NCBI GenBank assembly: GCA_913060475.1
Contig: CAJXSD010000003.1
Span: 1-64,000 of the forward strand
Direction of reading: 5' to 3'
Length of the DNA stretch: 64,000 nucleotides
DNA from: an uncultured Paracoccaceae bacterium
GTDB lineage: Bacteria; Pseudomonadota; Alphaproteobacteria; Rhodobacterales; Rhodobacteraceae
In this document: one piece after another, positions 7,979 through 17,930 of the stretch
Position numbering within the stretch: the stretch's first letter is position 1
Layout of the letters: every line of letters starts with the position of its first letter
Position numbers and translations under genes: made by a program
Notes under the pieces: generated by a model
Seen by the model: the letters and a program-made list of their open reading frames with translations, nothing else
Told to the model about the DNA's origin: nothing
The model's database searches: none

Positions 7979-8926
7979 ATGATTATTCGTTTATCCATTC
8001 TTTCCGTCTGTGTTGCCAGCAGCCTTTGGGCCAGCGAAGACATCGCAGACCAATATCCGCAATCTGAACTGTATTCAAAACCGGTTGAGGTTATCCCCCA
8101 TGTGTTTTCCGCCATTGGGGCCACTGCGCCGCCCACATATGAAAATTCGGGCCATAACAACAATTTATCCTTTGTTGTGACGGGCGACGGGGTTGTGGTG
8201 ATTAATGGCGGCGCATCGGTGCGGTTGGCGCAGGCGTTACATGACGAAATTCGCGCTGTGACAGATCAGCCGGTGAAACTGGTGATCAATGAAAATGGTC
8301 AGGGCCATGCGATGCTGGGCAATTCCTATTGGGCGGCGTTGGGCGTTGACATTTTGGCCCACGAAGAGGCGATCCATGAAATCCAAGAAAACGGCGATTT
8401 CATTTTGCAAGGCATGCAGCGCTATAACCGCGACAAAGCAGAAGGCACGACCGTAGCCGTTCCCAACATCAGCTTTAGCGACCGGTATGAGTATTCGCTG
8501 GGTGATGTGACGTTTGAAATCCTGCATCTGGGGCCTGCGCATGGGCCCGGTGATACACAGGTATGGATCCCGCAGTGGTCCATGATGATTGCAGGGGACA
8601 TCGCGTTCCACGAACGCATGCCGCCAATTTTCGCCGACACCTGCAGCAGCTGCTGGATTGAAACATGGGAAACAGGGTTCGCGCCGCTAAACCCCACCTA
8701 TATCATTCCAGGCCATGGACACCCCACAAATTTGGCACAGGTCACACGCTATACCCATGATTATTTGGTAGATTTGCGTGAAAAAATCGGGGCCCATATT
8801 GACGCGGGCGGCGATTTGGCAGGGGCCTATTACGTTGATCAGGACCGTTGGCGGAATTTGGATACATTCGAAGAATTGGCCACAAAAAATGCGGGCCGCG
8901 TGTTTGAGGAAATGGAATGGGAATGA
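7979..8926 (+). CDS. exported metallo-beta-lactamase-fold protein with degenerate zinc site
   Basis: A 315-residue protein with a signal peptide (about residues 1-18, ending SLWA). The fold is MBL: VVINGGAS, then the loop where active enzymes have HxHxDH, GPAHGPGD with His188, AGD with Asp207 and PGHGHPT with His246. The HxHxDH loop here reads N106-G-Q108-G-H110-A111, so the first zinc site is lost while the second-site residues remain. A CSSC pair (Cys222, Cys225) follows. It is the first gene of a tightly coupled operon with a rhodanese, which points to sulfane-sulfur handling in the periplasm, perhaps binding or relay rather than hydrolysis. That role is inference. Confidence 0.8.
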   Translation: MIIRLSILSVCVASSLWASEDIADQYPQSELYSKPVEVIPHVFSAIGATAPPTYENSGHNNNLSFVVTGDGVVVINGGASVRLAQALHDEIRAVTDQPVKLVINENGQGHAMLGNSYWAALGVDILAHEEAIHEIQENGDFILQGMQRYNRDKAEGTTVAVPNISFSDRYEYSLGDVTFEILHLGPAHGPGDTQVWIPQWSMMIAGDIAFHERMPPIFADTCSSCWIETWETGFAPLNPTYIIPGHGHPTNLAQVTRYTHDYLVDLREKIGAHIDAGGDLAGAYYVDQDRWRNLDTFEELATKNAGRVFEEMEWE

Positions 8927-9339
8927 AACACGCCTTAGGCATCTGCGCGCTATCCTTGGCCCTGGCCGCGCCTGCATTCAGCGATGATTTGCGGGACGAA
9001 ATTATAGGCTATATGGATTTCGCCACCTATGATTCAGGTATCTTGGTGCCGCAACAAATCACCCAAGAGGTGTTTGAAGCGGCCGTTTTCGTCGATACAC
9101 GCGATGCAGATCAATTTGCGGCAGGCACCATCCCCGGCGCGGTGAATATTGAATGGCGTGAAGTCCCCGCCCGTCTGGACGAGGTATCCGATGCCAGCAT
9201 GGTGATTTTGTTTTGTAACACCGGGTCGTTGTCGGCGCAGGCGACATTTGCCGCACGCCTGTTGGGGTATGAAAATGTCGTCGTGTTGCAGACGGGGTTA
9301 AACGGATGGCGCGAAACAGCCGCCTATCATCCGCAATGA
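8917..9339 (+). CDS. periplasmic single-domain rhodanese
   Basis: A 140-residue sulfurtransferase of the rhodanese family. Residues 1-22 are a signal peptide ending in APAFS. VDTRDADQFAAGTIPGAVNI is the family pattern before the active site, and the catalytic Cys100 sits in FCNTGSLSA. It can carry a persulfide and pass sulfur to an acceptor. ATG 8917 has GAGGA six bases upstream; ATG 8923, which overlaps the upstream TGA as ATGA, is the alternative. The gene overlaps both neighbours, so the three proteins are made together. Confidence 0.88.
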   Translation: MGMKHALGICALSLALAAPAFSDDLRDEIIGYMDFATYDSGILVPQQITQEVFEAAVFVDTRDADQFAAGTIPGAVNIEWREVPARLDEVSDASMVILFCNTGSLSAQATFAARLLGYENVVVLQTGLNGWRETAAYHPQ

Positions 9340-9791
9340 TTCGCCAGTATATCGACATCCCGCCCGTCTGGTTGATCGGTGCATTGACCCTTGCGTGGCT
9401 GCAATCAACCTATGTGACGTTGGGTTTATCCCTGGATTGGCCCATCGTGCAATTTATCGGCGGGCTGTGCGTTGGCGGCGGATTTTTGTTAATTTTTTTG
9501 GCAGCGATCGAAATGTGGAAACACAAAACCACGATTATGCCGCATCAAACAGCCAACACATTGGTGACACAGGGTATTTTCAAACGATCCCGTAACCCGA
9601 TCTATTTGGGGGATACGTTTATTTTGCTTGGTTTCATCCTGACATGGGATGCGGTGTTATCGCTATCATTGGTTCCCGCGTTTGTCTGGATCATTGAACG
9701 GCGCTACATCGAACCCGAAGAGGATCGTTTGAGGCGAAAATTTAGACTGGAATTCGCCAGATATTTACAGCAGACACGCAGGTGGATGTGA
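9336..9791 (+). CDS. small membrane methyltransferase (isoprenylcysteine/PEMT family)
   Basis: A 151-residue integral membrane protein with about four membrane segments. The second half, from GIFKRSRNPIYLGDTFILLG to WIIERRYIEPEEDRLRRKF, is the conserved S-adenosylmethionine-binding region of the ICMT/phospholipid methyltransferase superfamily (RNPxY and the E-x-x-L basic tail). The start is ATG 9336, coupled by ATGA to the rhodanese stop. In this operon a thiol or persulfide acceptor is possible, since some family members methylate thiols, but the substrate cannot be read from the sequence. Confidence 0.82.
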   Translation: MIRQYIDIPPVWLIGALTLAWLQSTYVTLGLSLDWPIVQFIGGLCVGGGFLLIFLAAIEMWKHKTTIMPHQTANTLVTQGIFKRSRNPIYLGDTFILLGFILTWDAVLSLSLVPAFVWIIERRYIEPEEDRLRRKFRLEFARYLQQTRRWM

Positions 9792-9859
9792 AATTGCGAC
9801 ATAATTTCAACTTGCAGCGTCAGCTGTAAAAATGTTTGTTGCGTATAGGAAACATGGAT

Positions 9860-9875
9860 CGCACCCAAGGGTGCG
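9860..9875 (+). promoter_or_regulatory. palindrome before pntA
   Basis: CGCACC-CAAG-GGTGCG gives six-base arms around four bases, ending 21 bases before the pntA start and just before its ribosome site. It could be an operator or a small mRNA hairpin. No known regulator motif is recognised. Confidence 0.35.
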
Positions 9876-9896
9876 CAAAACAAGGGGACGGAAACG

Positions 9897-11468
9897 TTGA
9901 AGATAGGGACACCCAAGGAAATATTCGCGGGCGAAAACAGGGTGGCAATGACCCCCGACAGCGCGCAACAGCTGCAAAAGCTGGGATACGAGTGTTTGAT
10001 TGAAACAGGCGCAGGCGCGAATGCTGGTTTTTCAGATGCCGCCTATCAGGACGCCGGCGTTACGGTTGTCAAAACGGCCGCCGCTTTGTGGAAAGAGGCG
10101 GACATTATCGCCAAGGTGCGCCAGCCTGAAACAGCCGAATTAAAACGTCTGAACGCAGACAAAACCCTGATTTCCTTCTTTAACCCTGCGGGGAACGAAG
10201 AGGGCATGGAAATGGCCAAGAAAAAGGGTGCCAACGTGATCGCCATGGAAATGGTGCCGCGGATTTCACGCGCCCAGAAAATGGACGCCTTGTCGTCAAT
10301 GGCAAATATCGCAGGCTATCGCGCTGTGATCGAGGCGGGCAATAACTTTGGCCGGTTTTTCACGGGTCAGGTGACCGCTGCAGGCAAGGTGCCGCCAGCC
10401 AAGGTTTTGATCGTGGGTGCCGGTGTGGCCGGATTGGCGGCGATTGGGACATCGACATCATTGGGTGCGATTACCTATGCATTCGACGTGCGTCCTGAGG
10501 TGGCCGAACAGGTTGAATCCATGGGGGCCGAATTCGTATACCTAGATTTCGAAGAACAACAACAAGACGGTGCCGCAACCGGCGGCTATGCCGCGGTATC
10601 CAGCCCCGAATTCCGCGACGCCCAACTGGCAAAATTCCGCGAATTGGCGCCAGATATGGACATCGTGATTACAACGGCCCTGATCCCCAACCGCGAGGCA
10701 CCCAAGCTGTGGTTGGCCGACATGGTTGCCGCGATGAAGCCAGGGTCCGTAATCGTCGATCTGGCCGCAGAAAAGGGCGGCAACGTCGAAGGCACGATCA
10801 AGGACGAAAAGGTTGTGACCGAAAATGGTGTGACCATCGTTGGTTATACCGATTTCCCCAGCCGTATGGCGGCACAATCATCGTCGTTGTACGCGACCAA
10901 CATTCGCCATATGATGACAGACCTGACCCCCGAGAAAGACGGCCAGATCGTTCACAACATGGAAGATGATGTAATCCGTGGCGCAACCGTCACGCATCAA
11001 GGTGAAATCACATTCCCACCGCCCCCCCCCAAGGTTCAGGCGATTGCGGCAAAAACCCAGGAAAAGCCCAAAGAGCTGACCCCCGAGGAAAAACGGGCCA
11101 AAGAGGCCGAAGAGTTCAAGAAAGCCACACGCAACCAAGTTGGCATGTTGGTCATCGGTGCGGTGTTGATGTTGGTGGTTGGTGCCTTTGCTCCAGCCAG
11201 CTTTATGCAGCACTTTATCGTGTTTGTTCTGGCCTGCTTTGTCGGGTTCCAAGTGATCTGGAACGTGTCGCACAGTCTGCACACGCCATTGATGGCCGTC
11301 ACCAACGCGATTTCGGGGATTGTGATCCTTGGGGCGTTGTTACAAATCGGATCAGGAAACTGGTTGGTGGTGCTATTGTCGGCCATCTCAGTTTTGATCG
11401 CAACAATCAACATCGTCGGTGGTTTTATGGTCACACGTCGCATGTTGGCCATGTTCCAGAAATCATAA
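9897..11468 (+). CDS. pntA: NAD(P) transhydrogenase subunit alpha
   Basis: A 523-residue subunit of the proton-pumping transhydrogenase, which makes NADPH from NADH using the proton gradient. Residues 1 to about 375 form the NAD(H)-binding domain ([19 protein letters not shown], the Rossmann motif [13 protein letters not shown] near 175, [11 protein letters not shown]). A charged linker follows, then about four membrane helices from residue 415. It is fused as in E. coli, unlike the split alpha subunit of Rhodospirillum. The start codon is TTG: homologues begin with exactly this MKIGxPKE pattern, GGGGACGG lies just upstream, and no in-frame ATG is closer. pntB follows after 16 bases. Confidence 0.96.
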   Translation: MKIGTPKEIFAGENRVAMTPDSAQQLQKLGYECLIETGAGANAGFSDAAYQDAGVTVVKTAAALWKEADIIAKVRQPETAELKRLNADKTLISFFNPAGNEEGMEMAKKKGANVIAMEMVPRISRAQKMDALSSMANIAGYRAVIEAGNNFGRFFTGQVTAAGKVPPAKVLIVGAGVAGLAAIGTSTSLGAITYAFDVRPEVAEQVESMGAEFVYLDFEEQQQDGAATGGYAAVSSPEFRDAQLAKFRELAPDMDIVITTALIPNREAPKLWLADMVAAMKPGSVIVDLAAEKGGNVEGTIKDEKVVTENGVTIVGYTDFPSRMAAQSSSLYATNIRHMMTDLTPEKDGQIVHNMEDDVIRGATVTHQGEITFPPPPPKVQAIAAKTQEKPKELTPEEKRAKEAEEFKKATRNQVGMLVIGAVLMLVVGAFAPASFMQHFIVFVLACFVGFQVIWNVSHSLHTPLMAVTNAISGIVILGALLQIGSGNWLVVLLSAISVLIATINIVGGFMVTRRMLAMFQKS

Positions 11469-11484
11469 GGCGGGGGATAAATTC

Positions 11485-12960
11485 ATGGAAATCGGAATCG
11501 TTACCGCAGCTTATATCGCGGCTGCCGTCCTGTTCATCCTGTCGCTTGGTGGGCTTAGCGGACAAGAAAGCGCAAAGCGCGCCGTATGGTACGGCATTGT
11601 TGGCATGGGCTTGGCTGTTGCTGCCACGGTCTTTGGGCCTGGGATGGGCAATTACCTGATCGTTTTGGTCACGGTGGCCATTGGCGCCGTGTTGGGCCAA
11701 CAGGTTGCGGGCAAGGTCGAAATGACCGAAATGCCGCAATTGGTGGCAGCGCTGCACAGCTTTGTTGGTTTGGCGGCTGTTTTCATCGGGTTCAACGCCT
11801 TTATCGAATTGGGTTCGATCAAAGCGTTGATGGCCGAGGCACCATCCACCCTGCGTGGTGAAGGGGTCTATATGTGGCTCAAGGACCAAGGCGTCGCAGG
11901 CTTTGCCGAAAAATTGGCGCACAAAGATGCCACAGAAATCGCAATCCTAAAGGTTGAGGTTTTCCTAGGCGTGTTTATTGGGGCTGTAACCTTTACAGGG
12001 TCTATCATCGCCTTTGGTAAACTGGCGGGCAAAGTGGATGGCAAGGCGACAAAATTGCCCGGCGGTCATTTCCTGAATGCGGCGGCGGCCATTTTGTCAT
12101 TCATCCTGTTGATCATGTTCCTGAACGGATCAGGCATGTGGACACTGGTTGTCATGACGCTTTTGGCGTTCTTTATCGGCTATCACCTGATCATGGGGAT
12201 CGGCGGTGCAGACATGCCCGTTGTTGTGTCTATGCTGAATTCATACTCAGGTTGGGCGGCGGCGGCCATCGGTTTCACATTGGGCAACGATTTGTTGATC
12301 GTAACCGGTGCGCTGGTCGGGTCATCCGGTGCGATCCTGTCTTATATCATGTGTAAGGCGATGAACCGTTCGTTCATCTCGGTTATTTTGGGCGGCTTTG
12401 GCGGCACAACTGGTCCTGCGATGGAGGTCGAAGGCGAACAAATCGCGATTGAGGCAGACGGCGTTGCCGCGGCCCTGAACGATGCGGACAGCGTTGTGAT
12501 TATCCCGGGCTATGGTATGGCCGTGGCGCAGGCACAGCAGGCCGTATCCGAATTGACAAAACGTCTGCGTGCCAAGGGTAAAAACGTGCGTTTCGCTATT
12601 CACCCCGTTGCGGGTCGTTTGCCGGGGCACATGAACGTTTTGTTGGCCGAGGCCAAGGTTCCCTATGACATCGTGTTGGAAATGGATGAAATCAACGATG
12701 ATTTCCCAGACACTGATGTGGCAATTGTGATCGGGTCAAACGACATCGTAAACCCCGCCGCACAAGAGGACCCAAACAGCCCAATCGCCGGCATGCCCGT
12801 GTTGGAATGTTGGAAAGCGAAACAGGTGTTCGTGTCGAAACGTGGTCAGGGTACTGGGTATTCCGGTATCGAAAACCCATTGTTCTATAAAGAGAATACG
12901 CGCATGTTCTATGGCGACGCCAAAGAGTCATTGAACAAATTGTTGACAATGATCGACTAG
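11485..12960 (+). CDS. pntB: NAD(P) transhydrogenase subunit beta
   Basis: A 491-residue partner of PntA. The first two thirds form the membrane domain with about nine helices. The C-terminal NADP(H)-binding domain begins near [13 protein letters not shown] (the GxGxxxA/V motif), followed by [20 protein letters not shown] and [12 protein letters not shown], all typical. I start at ATG 11485 after AAGGCGGGGG; the longer frame from 11419 reaches back into pntA. A strong terminator directly follows, closing the two-gene operon. Confidence 0.96.
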   Translation: MEIGIVTAAYIAAAVLFILSLGGLSGQESAKRAVWYGIVGMGLAVAATVFGPGMGNYLIVLVTVAIGAVLGQQVAGKVEMTEMPQLVAALHSFVGLAAVFIGFNAFIELGSIKALMAEAPSTLRGEGVYMWLKDQGVAGFAEKLAHKDATEIAILKVEVFLGVFIGAVTFTGSIIAFGKLAGKVDGKATKLPGGHFLNAAAAILSFILLIMFLNGSGMWTLVVMTLLAFFIGYHLIMGIGGADMPVVVSMLNSYSGWAAAAIGFTLGNDLLIVTGALVGSSGAILSYIMCKAMNRSFISVILGGFGGTTGPAMEVEGEQIAIEADGVAAALNDADSVVIIPGYGMAVAQAQQAVSELTKRLRAKGKNVRFAIHPVAGRLPGHMNVLLAEAKVPYDIVLEMDEINDDFPDTDVAIVIGSNDIVNPAAQEDPNSPIAGMPVLECWKAKQVFVSKRGQGTGYSGIENPLFYKENTRMFYGDAKESLNKLLTMID

Positions 12961-12981
12961 GTCAGCGCCAGAATATTTTCA

Positions 12982-13015
12982 AAAACGCCCGCCATTTCGG
13001 TGGGCGTTTTATTTT
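12982..13015 (+). terminator. rho-independent terminator after pntB
   Basis: ACGCCCGCC (12985-12993) pairs with GGTGGGCGT (12999-13007) around a five-base loop, extended by A-T pairs and followed by TTTATTTT. Confidence 0.9.
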
Positions 13016-13144
13016 GCATTCCTGCGTGGTGCCCCCGTTTGCATACGATTGTATTCCGTAATAATTTGAAATAATTGAACTTTTCCTTTACCTTGGGCTG
13101 TAATGGTCGTAATTGTGACCCATGCCAATACTAGGATGCCCCAG

Positions 13145-14425
13145 ATGAGCCGTCTCAAAGATCACGACATGCGCTATCGCCTTGCGAATGAATTGCATGC
13201 ACGACCGTTTCCATCGTTTCAGGCACCGGGCACCGTGGCCTATCTGGCGATGAAACACCCCCAAGATGCGGCAAATCGCGATCGTGATGCAGAACGCCAA
13301 GAATTGATTGCATTGTTGGACATGTTCGGGGCCCAACATCCACAATCTGGTGCAACGCATTATTTTGGTGATTTGGGCCGGTTCAAGTTGAAATGGGAAC
13401 AGCACACCGAATTTGTGACCTATACGCTGTTTTCGCCTGATTTAACGGATCGTCCCTTTGATCCGGCCGTGTTTGACGCCTTTCCCGCAGACTGGGTTGA
13501 AACCCTGACCGGCGTGCGCGTGACGTCTGCCTCAATCCGGGTTGAGGCGGCGAAAACTGATGCGGATATTTCCCAATGCCTCAAGGATTGGTTCGTCCCT
13601 GAAAGTGTGGCCGTCAGCCGCGTTTTGGACAATGCCGCTGTTGTGGCGGCCGATTTTCGGATTGACGAATTTGGGCATCAACGGATTGCTGTCTTTGTAT
13701 CCCCTGAAACAGGGATGCGGCGGATCGGGCGGGTGATCCAACGGTTGTGCGAAATCGAAACCTATAAAACCATGTCGATGTTGGGGTTTGCCCGCGCGCG
13801 CGATCTGCAACACCGCATGGGCGCGCTGGATCAGGAATTATCGCAGCTGATGGCGCAGATGTCTGATCCAGCCTTTGACGCACCCGAGACATTGAATGCC
13901 TTGCTGCATGTCTCGGCAGAATTGGAAAACCTGTCTGCAAAATCGGCGTTTCGGTTCGGGGCAACCTGGGCTTATCAGGCAATTTTGGATCAACGGATCC
14001 AAGTGTTGCGAGAAGAGCGTTTTTCAGGCCGGCAGAGTTTTTATGAATTTATGATGCGCCGCTATGAACCGGCTATGCGCACCGTAAAATCAACCGAAAC
14101 CCGACTGGCGGCGATGGCCGATCGTGCCATTCGGGCAGGGGATTTATTACGCACCAAGGTTGACGTACAGCGTTCGGCCCAGAACCAAGCTCTGTTGGAA
14201 AGCATGGACAAACGGTCCGACCTGCAACTGCGTTTGCAAAAAACGGTCGAAGGTCTGTCCGTTGTGGCCATCAGTTATTATGCGGTATCGCTGGCGGGGT
14301 ATCTGGTCTATCCCCTGACGGAAACCTTGCAAATGTCCAAGGGGATGTTGACGGCCATGATCACTCTGCCGGTTGTTGGGGCAGTGTGGTATTTAATTCA
14401 TCGTATCCGCGAAAAGATGGAATAG
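13145..14425 (+). CDS. DUF3422 family membrane-anchored protein
   Basis: A 426-residue protein of the DUF3422 family, common in Alphaproteobacteria and of unknown role. ANELHARPFPSFQAPG near the N-terminus is the family signature. The middle is helical and probably coiled-coil (residues about 225-370), and two membrane helices close the protein (LSVVAISYYAVSLAGYLVYP and MLTAMITLPVVGAVWYLIH). ATG 13145 has AGGA eight bases upstream; ATG 13136 is a possible earlier start. The last 65 bases overlap the convergent YeeE/YedE gene, so the tail is coding on both strands. Confidence 0.85.
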   Translation: MSRLKDHDMRYRLANELHARPFPSFQAPGTVAYLAMKHPQDAANRDRDAERQELIALLDMFGAQHPQSGATHYFGDLGRFKLKWEQHTEFVTYTLFSPDLTDRPFDPAVFDAFPADWVETLTGVRVTSASIRVEAAKTDADISQCLKDWFVPESVAVSRVLDNAAVVAADFRIDEFGHQRIAVFVSPETGMRRIGRVIQRLCEIETYKTMSMLGFARARDLQHRMGALDQELSQLMAQMSDPAFDAPETLNALLHVSAELENLSAKSAFRFGATWAYQAILDQRIQVLREERFSGRQSFYEFMMRRYEPAMRTVKSTETRLAAMADRAIRAGDLLRTKVDVQRSAQNQALLESMDKRSDLQLRLQKTVEGLSVVAISYYAVSLAGYLVYPLTETLQMSKGMLTAMITLPVVGAVWYLIHRIREKME

Positions 14426-15434
14426 CGTCCAAGCCATAATTCATTACCTTGGCACCAATCACAATTGCGATCAGGGCCAGTGCGGCCGCCAATGACAGGG
14501 TGGAACCGCCCGCCAAACCGGCCCCAACGGTGCAGCCGCCCGCTGTGACACCCCCAAATCCCATCATTGCAGCACCCAAGGCATAGCGGCCCATTTGCCG
14601 CGGGCCATGAAACCCGATCCACTGCAGCCGCCCTGCAAGACCCGCGGCCAATCCTGCGCCCGCGATCACACCGGCCACCACGCCCAGCGTGAATTTCGGG
14701 CCAACCACGCTAGAGGCGGTGATCCAGAACAGGCTGTCGGCCGCGGTCAGGGTAAAGGCCATGCTTTCTAACGGGATGACGTCGAAATCGTCATATAGAA
14801 CATAGCCAGTGATCACCCAACCGGCGGCCACCACAGCCCCGATACCGGCCGCACGGATCGAAATGCCGCCTGCAGTCCCAGACCGCAACGCCAGGACAAA
14901 CAGGCCAAGCGCCAGCGCCCCGCCAATCCATGCCCCATAGGCAACGATGACCTCTTGGGGGCGGCTGATGTTGATGGTCACTGCCGCCAGATCCAATCGT
15001 GTTTGGGCCAGAGGGCCCTTAAGTGTTGCGTTGGCAAAGATTGCAAACATCACTAAGGTGGCCAACGCCCGCATGTTTCCCGTGCCAGACAAAACCGTCA
15101 GCCGCGATGCACACCCCCGCGTCAAGACCATGCCAGCCCCGAACAACATCCCGCCCAGCACAATCGCGATGACGGGCATCTGGGGATTATGGAACCGATG
15201 CTGTGAAAAATCGGCGATCCCAAACCAAACGGCAGTCTGCGTGCCTATGATCGCCACGGCCAATGCCATGGCCCACACGCCACCGGCCTGCCGCCGATCC
15301 GGTCCCAGAATATTGCGCCGAAAACAGAATTTGGTTTGTTCGGCCAAAACGCCAAAGATAGCGCCCAAAATCAGGGCGGCATAAAACGACGCAACCGGCG
15401 CGGTAAGTGTTTCGAATTCAAAATCTGCAAACAT
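14361..15434 (-). CDS. YeeE/YedE family sulfur-compound transporter
   Basis: A 357-residue inner-membrane protein with about nine or ten helices. Conserved cysteine motifs of the family are present: TKFCFRRN near residue 36, TRGCASR near 110 and GGCTVGAG near 310. Relatives such as TsuA carry thiosulfate inward by passing it between these cysteines. No TsuB/TusA-like partner gene is adjacent. It overlaps the convergent DUF3422 gene by 65 bases. A GGGAAA/TTTCCC palindrome sits 17 bases upstream of the start. Confidence 0.88.
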   Translation of the reverse strand: MFADFEFETLTAPVASFYAALILGAIFGVLAEQTKFCFRRNILGPDRRQAGGVWAMALAVAIIGTQTAVWFGIADFSQHRFHNPQMPVIAIVLGGMLFGAGMVLTRGCASRLTVLSGTGNMRALATLVMFAIFANATLKGPLAQTRLDLAAVTINISRPQEVIVAYGAWIGGALALGLFVLALRSGTAGGISIRAAGIGAVVAAGWVITGYVLYDDFDVIPLESMAFTLTAADSLFWITASSVVGPKFTLGVVAGVIAGAGLAAGLAGRLQWIGFHGPRQMGRYALGAAMMGFGGVTAGGCTVGAGLAGGSTLSLAAALALIAIVIGAKVMNYGLDAIPSFRGYDELNTTLPQQPAE

Positions 15435-15450
15435 GGTGACACCTGCATGG

Positions 15451-15463
15451 GGGAAATTTTCCC
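15451..15463 (-). promoter_or_regulatory. palindrome upstream of the YeeE/YedE gene
   Basis: GGGAAA-T-TTTCCC is an odd-length perfect palindrome, 17 bases upstream of the transporter start. The position suits an operator or leader hairpin. It does not match the ATTC-N8-GAAT motif found before the MBL operon. Confidence 0.3.
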
Positions 15464-15671
15464 ACAGATACCGCGTTTTTTTTGGGAATCAATGACACTG
15501 TTGGTGGATTCAGGGTGAAATGTCGGGACAGCGTTCTGCTCATGTGTATCGGATTAGAACAGCGTTCATTTATCCTGACGGGGCCGAAAAATCGTTTTCA
15601 AAACAGATGCGAAAACGGTGGTGCTGTTTTTATTTTGCAATTACACTGCCCCCAAACGCAGGGGGCGCAAT

Positions 15672-16832
15672 ATGCCAATTATCAACCGACTGTCCGAATT
15701 ATCACCCGAAATCACCGCTTGGCGGCGTGATATCCACGCCCATCCCGAGGTTTTGTACGATACGCACCGCACCTCTGCCTTGGTTGCCGAAAAACTGCGG
15801 GATTTCGGATGCGATCAGGTCGAAACTGGCATTGGACGCACGGGGGTTGTCGGCGTCATTTATGGCAGCCAGACTACATCGGGTCATGTCGTCGGACTGC
15901 GCGCTGATATGGATGCGTTGCCTATTCAGGAAATGACGAGGCTGGATTATGCGTCCACCCAGGACGGCAAAATGCACGCCTGTGGGCATGATGGGCATAC
16001 GGCCATGTTGCTAGGGGCCGCCAAATATCTGTGTGAAACCCGTCAGTTCAACGGCACCGTTGCGGTCATTTTCCAACCCGCCGAGGAAGGCGGCGCAGGC
16101 GCGCGCACCATGTGCGATGACGGATTGATGGACCGGTTTAACATTCAAGAGGTCTATGGCATGCACAATTGGCCTGGGATACCGGCCGGACAATTCGCCA
16201 TTCGGTCCGGCCCATTCTTTGCCGCATCCGATTTTTTCGATATCCATGTGGCGGGCAAGGGCGGACATGCCGCCAAACCGCATGAGGCCGTCGACCCTGT
16301 GATTGTGGCCAGCCATATCGTCACAGCCCTGCAAACGATTTCCAGCCGAAACACCGATCCCGTGCATCAGGTCGTTGTGTCGGTCACATCAATGCAAAGT
16401 TCGTCACAGGCCTATAACGTGATCCCGTCTTCTGTGCATCTGAAAGGCACGGTCCGCACATTGGATTCTGCGGTGCGCGATCTGGCAGAACAGCGCTTGG
16501 TTGACATTGCAACATCGACGGGGGCCGTGTTTGGCGCAACAGTTGACGCAAATTTTCAACGCAGTTATCCGGTGATGGTTAATCACGATCGTCAAACAGA
16601 ATTTGCACGCGACATTGCGCGCGATATTTCCGGTCAATGCGATGATGCCCCGCTGATCATGGGGGGCGAAGATTTCGCATTTATGCTAGAGCAGCGGCCC
16701 GGGGCCTATATTTTGGTAGGCAATGGCGACAGCGCACCAGTGCATAACCCCTATTACAATTTTAACGACGATATTATCCCGGCAGGATGCAGTTGGTTTG
16801 TGCAAATTGCCCAGAACCGCATGCCACTATAG
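15672..16832 (+). CDS. M20 family amidohydrolase (HipO/IlvL-like)
   Basis: A 386-residue zinc/manganese amidohydrolase that removes acyl groups from amino acids or related amides. Metal and catalytic motifs are RADMDALPIQE (about residue 77), HACGHDGHTAM (about 102), QPAEEGGAGA (about 138), the His in YGMHNWPG and the C-terminal GGEDFAFML. The dimerisation domain lies between about 185 and 295. ATG 15672 follows a GGGGGCG ribosome site; longer upstream frames lack one. It is divergent from the YeeE gene and convergent with moaA. Confidence 0.92.
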   Translation: MPIINRLSELSPEITAWRRDIHAHPEVLYDTHRTSALVAEKLRDFGCDQVETGIGRTGVVGVIYGSQTTSGHVVGLRADMDALPIQEMTRLDYASTQDGKMHACGHDGHTAMLLGAAKYLCETRQFNGTVAVIFQPAEEGGAGARTMCDDGLMDRFNIQEVYGMHNWPGIPAGQFAIRSGPFFAASDFFDIHVAGKGGHAAKPHEAVDPVIVASHIVTALQTISSRNTDPVHQVVVSVTSMQSSSQAYNVIPSSVHLKGTVRTLDSAVRDLAEQRLVDIATSTGAVFGATVDANFQRSYPVMVNHDRQTEFARDIARDISGQCDDAPLIMGGEDFAFMLEQRPGAYILVGNGDSAPVHNPYYNFNDDIIPAGCSWFVQIAQNRMPL

Positions 16833-16839
16833 CGGGGGG

Positions 16840-17847
16840 TTAGCCGCCCGTGTGGCTCATGTGGCGGGTGACTTGGCCTGATACGGTCTGGCGGGAATAA
16901 TCGAAATCATGCCCTTTGGGTTTTAATGTGATCGCACGGCGGATGGCCTGTTCCAAGGCGCTGTCGTCGCCGGGGAAATCGCGCAGGGGTTTGCGCAGAT
17001 CGGCCATGTCCTCTTGGCCCAAACACATGTATAATTCACCCGTGCAGGTCAGGCGGACGCGATTGCAGCTTTCGCAGAAATTATGCGACAGGGGGGTGAT
17101 GAACCCGATTTTTTGTCCTGTTTCTTCTAATCGGACATAGCGGGCGGGGCCACCTGTCCGTTCGGCTAAATCCGTCAGCGTATAGGTTTGCGCCAAGGCT
17201 GCCCGGACATCGTCCAGCGCCCAATACTGGCCGATCCGGTCGATTTCGCCCATATCGCCCATAGGCATCACCTCGATCCATGTCAGATCCATGCCGCGTT
17301 CGGCGCACCATTCGGTCATCGGGATCAATTCGTCTTCGTTAAATCCCTTAAGGGCGACGGCATTGATTTTTACCTTTAACCCTGCTGCCTGTGCGGCATC
17401 TAATCCACGCAGCACTTGGGGCAGGCGGCCCCAACGGGTGACGCGCGCAAATTTTTCCTCATCGATGGTGTCCAGCGATACGTTGATACGGCGCACACCG
17501 GCGGCGTATAAATCCTGCGCAAAGCGTTCCAATTGTGATCCATTGGTCGTGACGGTCAATTCGCGCAGGGCCCCCGTTTCCAGATGCCGCCCCATGCTGT
17601 TGAAAAACTGCATAATATCGCGCCGCACCAGCGGTTCGCCCCCCGTGATGCGCAGTTTTTCCACGCCCAGATCAATAAATTTGCTGCACAGGCGATCCAA
17701 TTCCTCAAGCGTCAGCAATTCCTTTTTCGGCAGGAATTGCATGTTTTCCGCCATGCAATACACGCAGCGAAAATCGCATCGGTCTGTGACCGAAACGCGT
17801 AGATATGTGATGGCGCGATGAAAGGGGTCTATCAATGGTGCTGTCAT
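16840..17847 (-). CDS. moaA: GTP 3',8-cyclase (molybdenum cofactor synthesis)
   Basis: A 335-residue radical SAM enzyme that makes the first intermediate of molybdopterin from GTP. The N-terminal cluster is held by CDFRCVYC (residues about 24-31), the SAM site shows [10 protein letters not shown], and the second cluster is bound by [14 protein letters not shown] near residue 265. The C-terminus ends in the double glycine (SHTGG) needed for activity. The partner moaC is not in the window. Confidence 0.97.
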   Translation of the reverse strand: MTAPLIDPFHRAITYLRVSVTDRCDFRCVYCMAENMQFLPKKELLTLEELDRLCSKFIDLGVEKLRITGGEPLVRRDIMQFFNSMGRHLETGALRELTVTTNGSQLERFAQDLYAAGVRRINVSLDTIDEEKFARVTRWGRLPQVLRGLDAAQAAGLKVKINAVALKGFNEDELIPMTEWCAERGMDLTWIEVMPMGDMGEIDRIGQYWALDDVRAALAQTYTLTDLAERTGGPARYVRLEETGQKIGFITPLSHNFCESCNRVRLTCTGELYMCLGQEDMADLRKPLRDFPGDDSALEQAIRRAITLKPKGHDFDYSRQTVSGQVTRHMSHTGG

Positions 17848-17930
17848 GTCGCTAAGCTAGGTGCAGCTGGCTTGGGTGGCAAGCCTGTCCAGACCAGTTT
17901 TGGAAAAAAACCGACAGATCGGAGCGTAAA

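Noticed and set aside
15482-15936. two plus-strand frames upstream of and overlapping the M20 gene
   Set aside because: Neither has a ribosome site or recognisable motif, and the M20 frame with its own GGGGGCG site explains the DNA.
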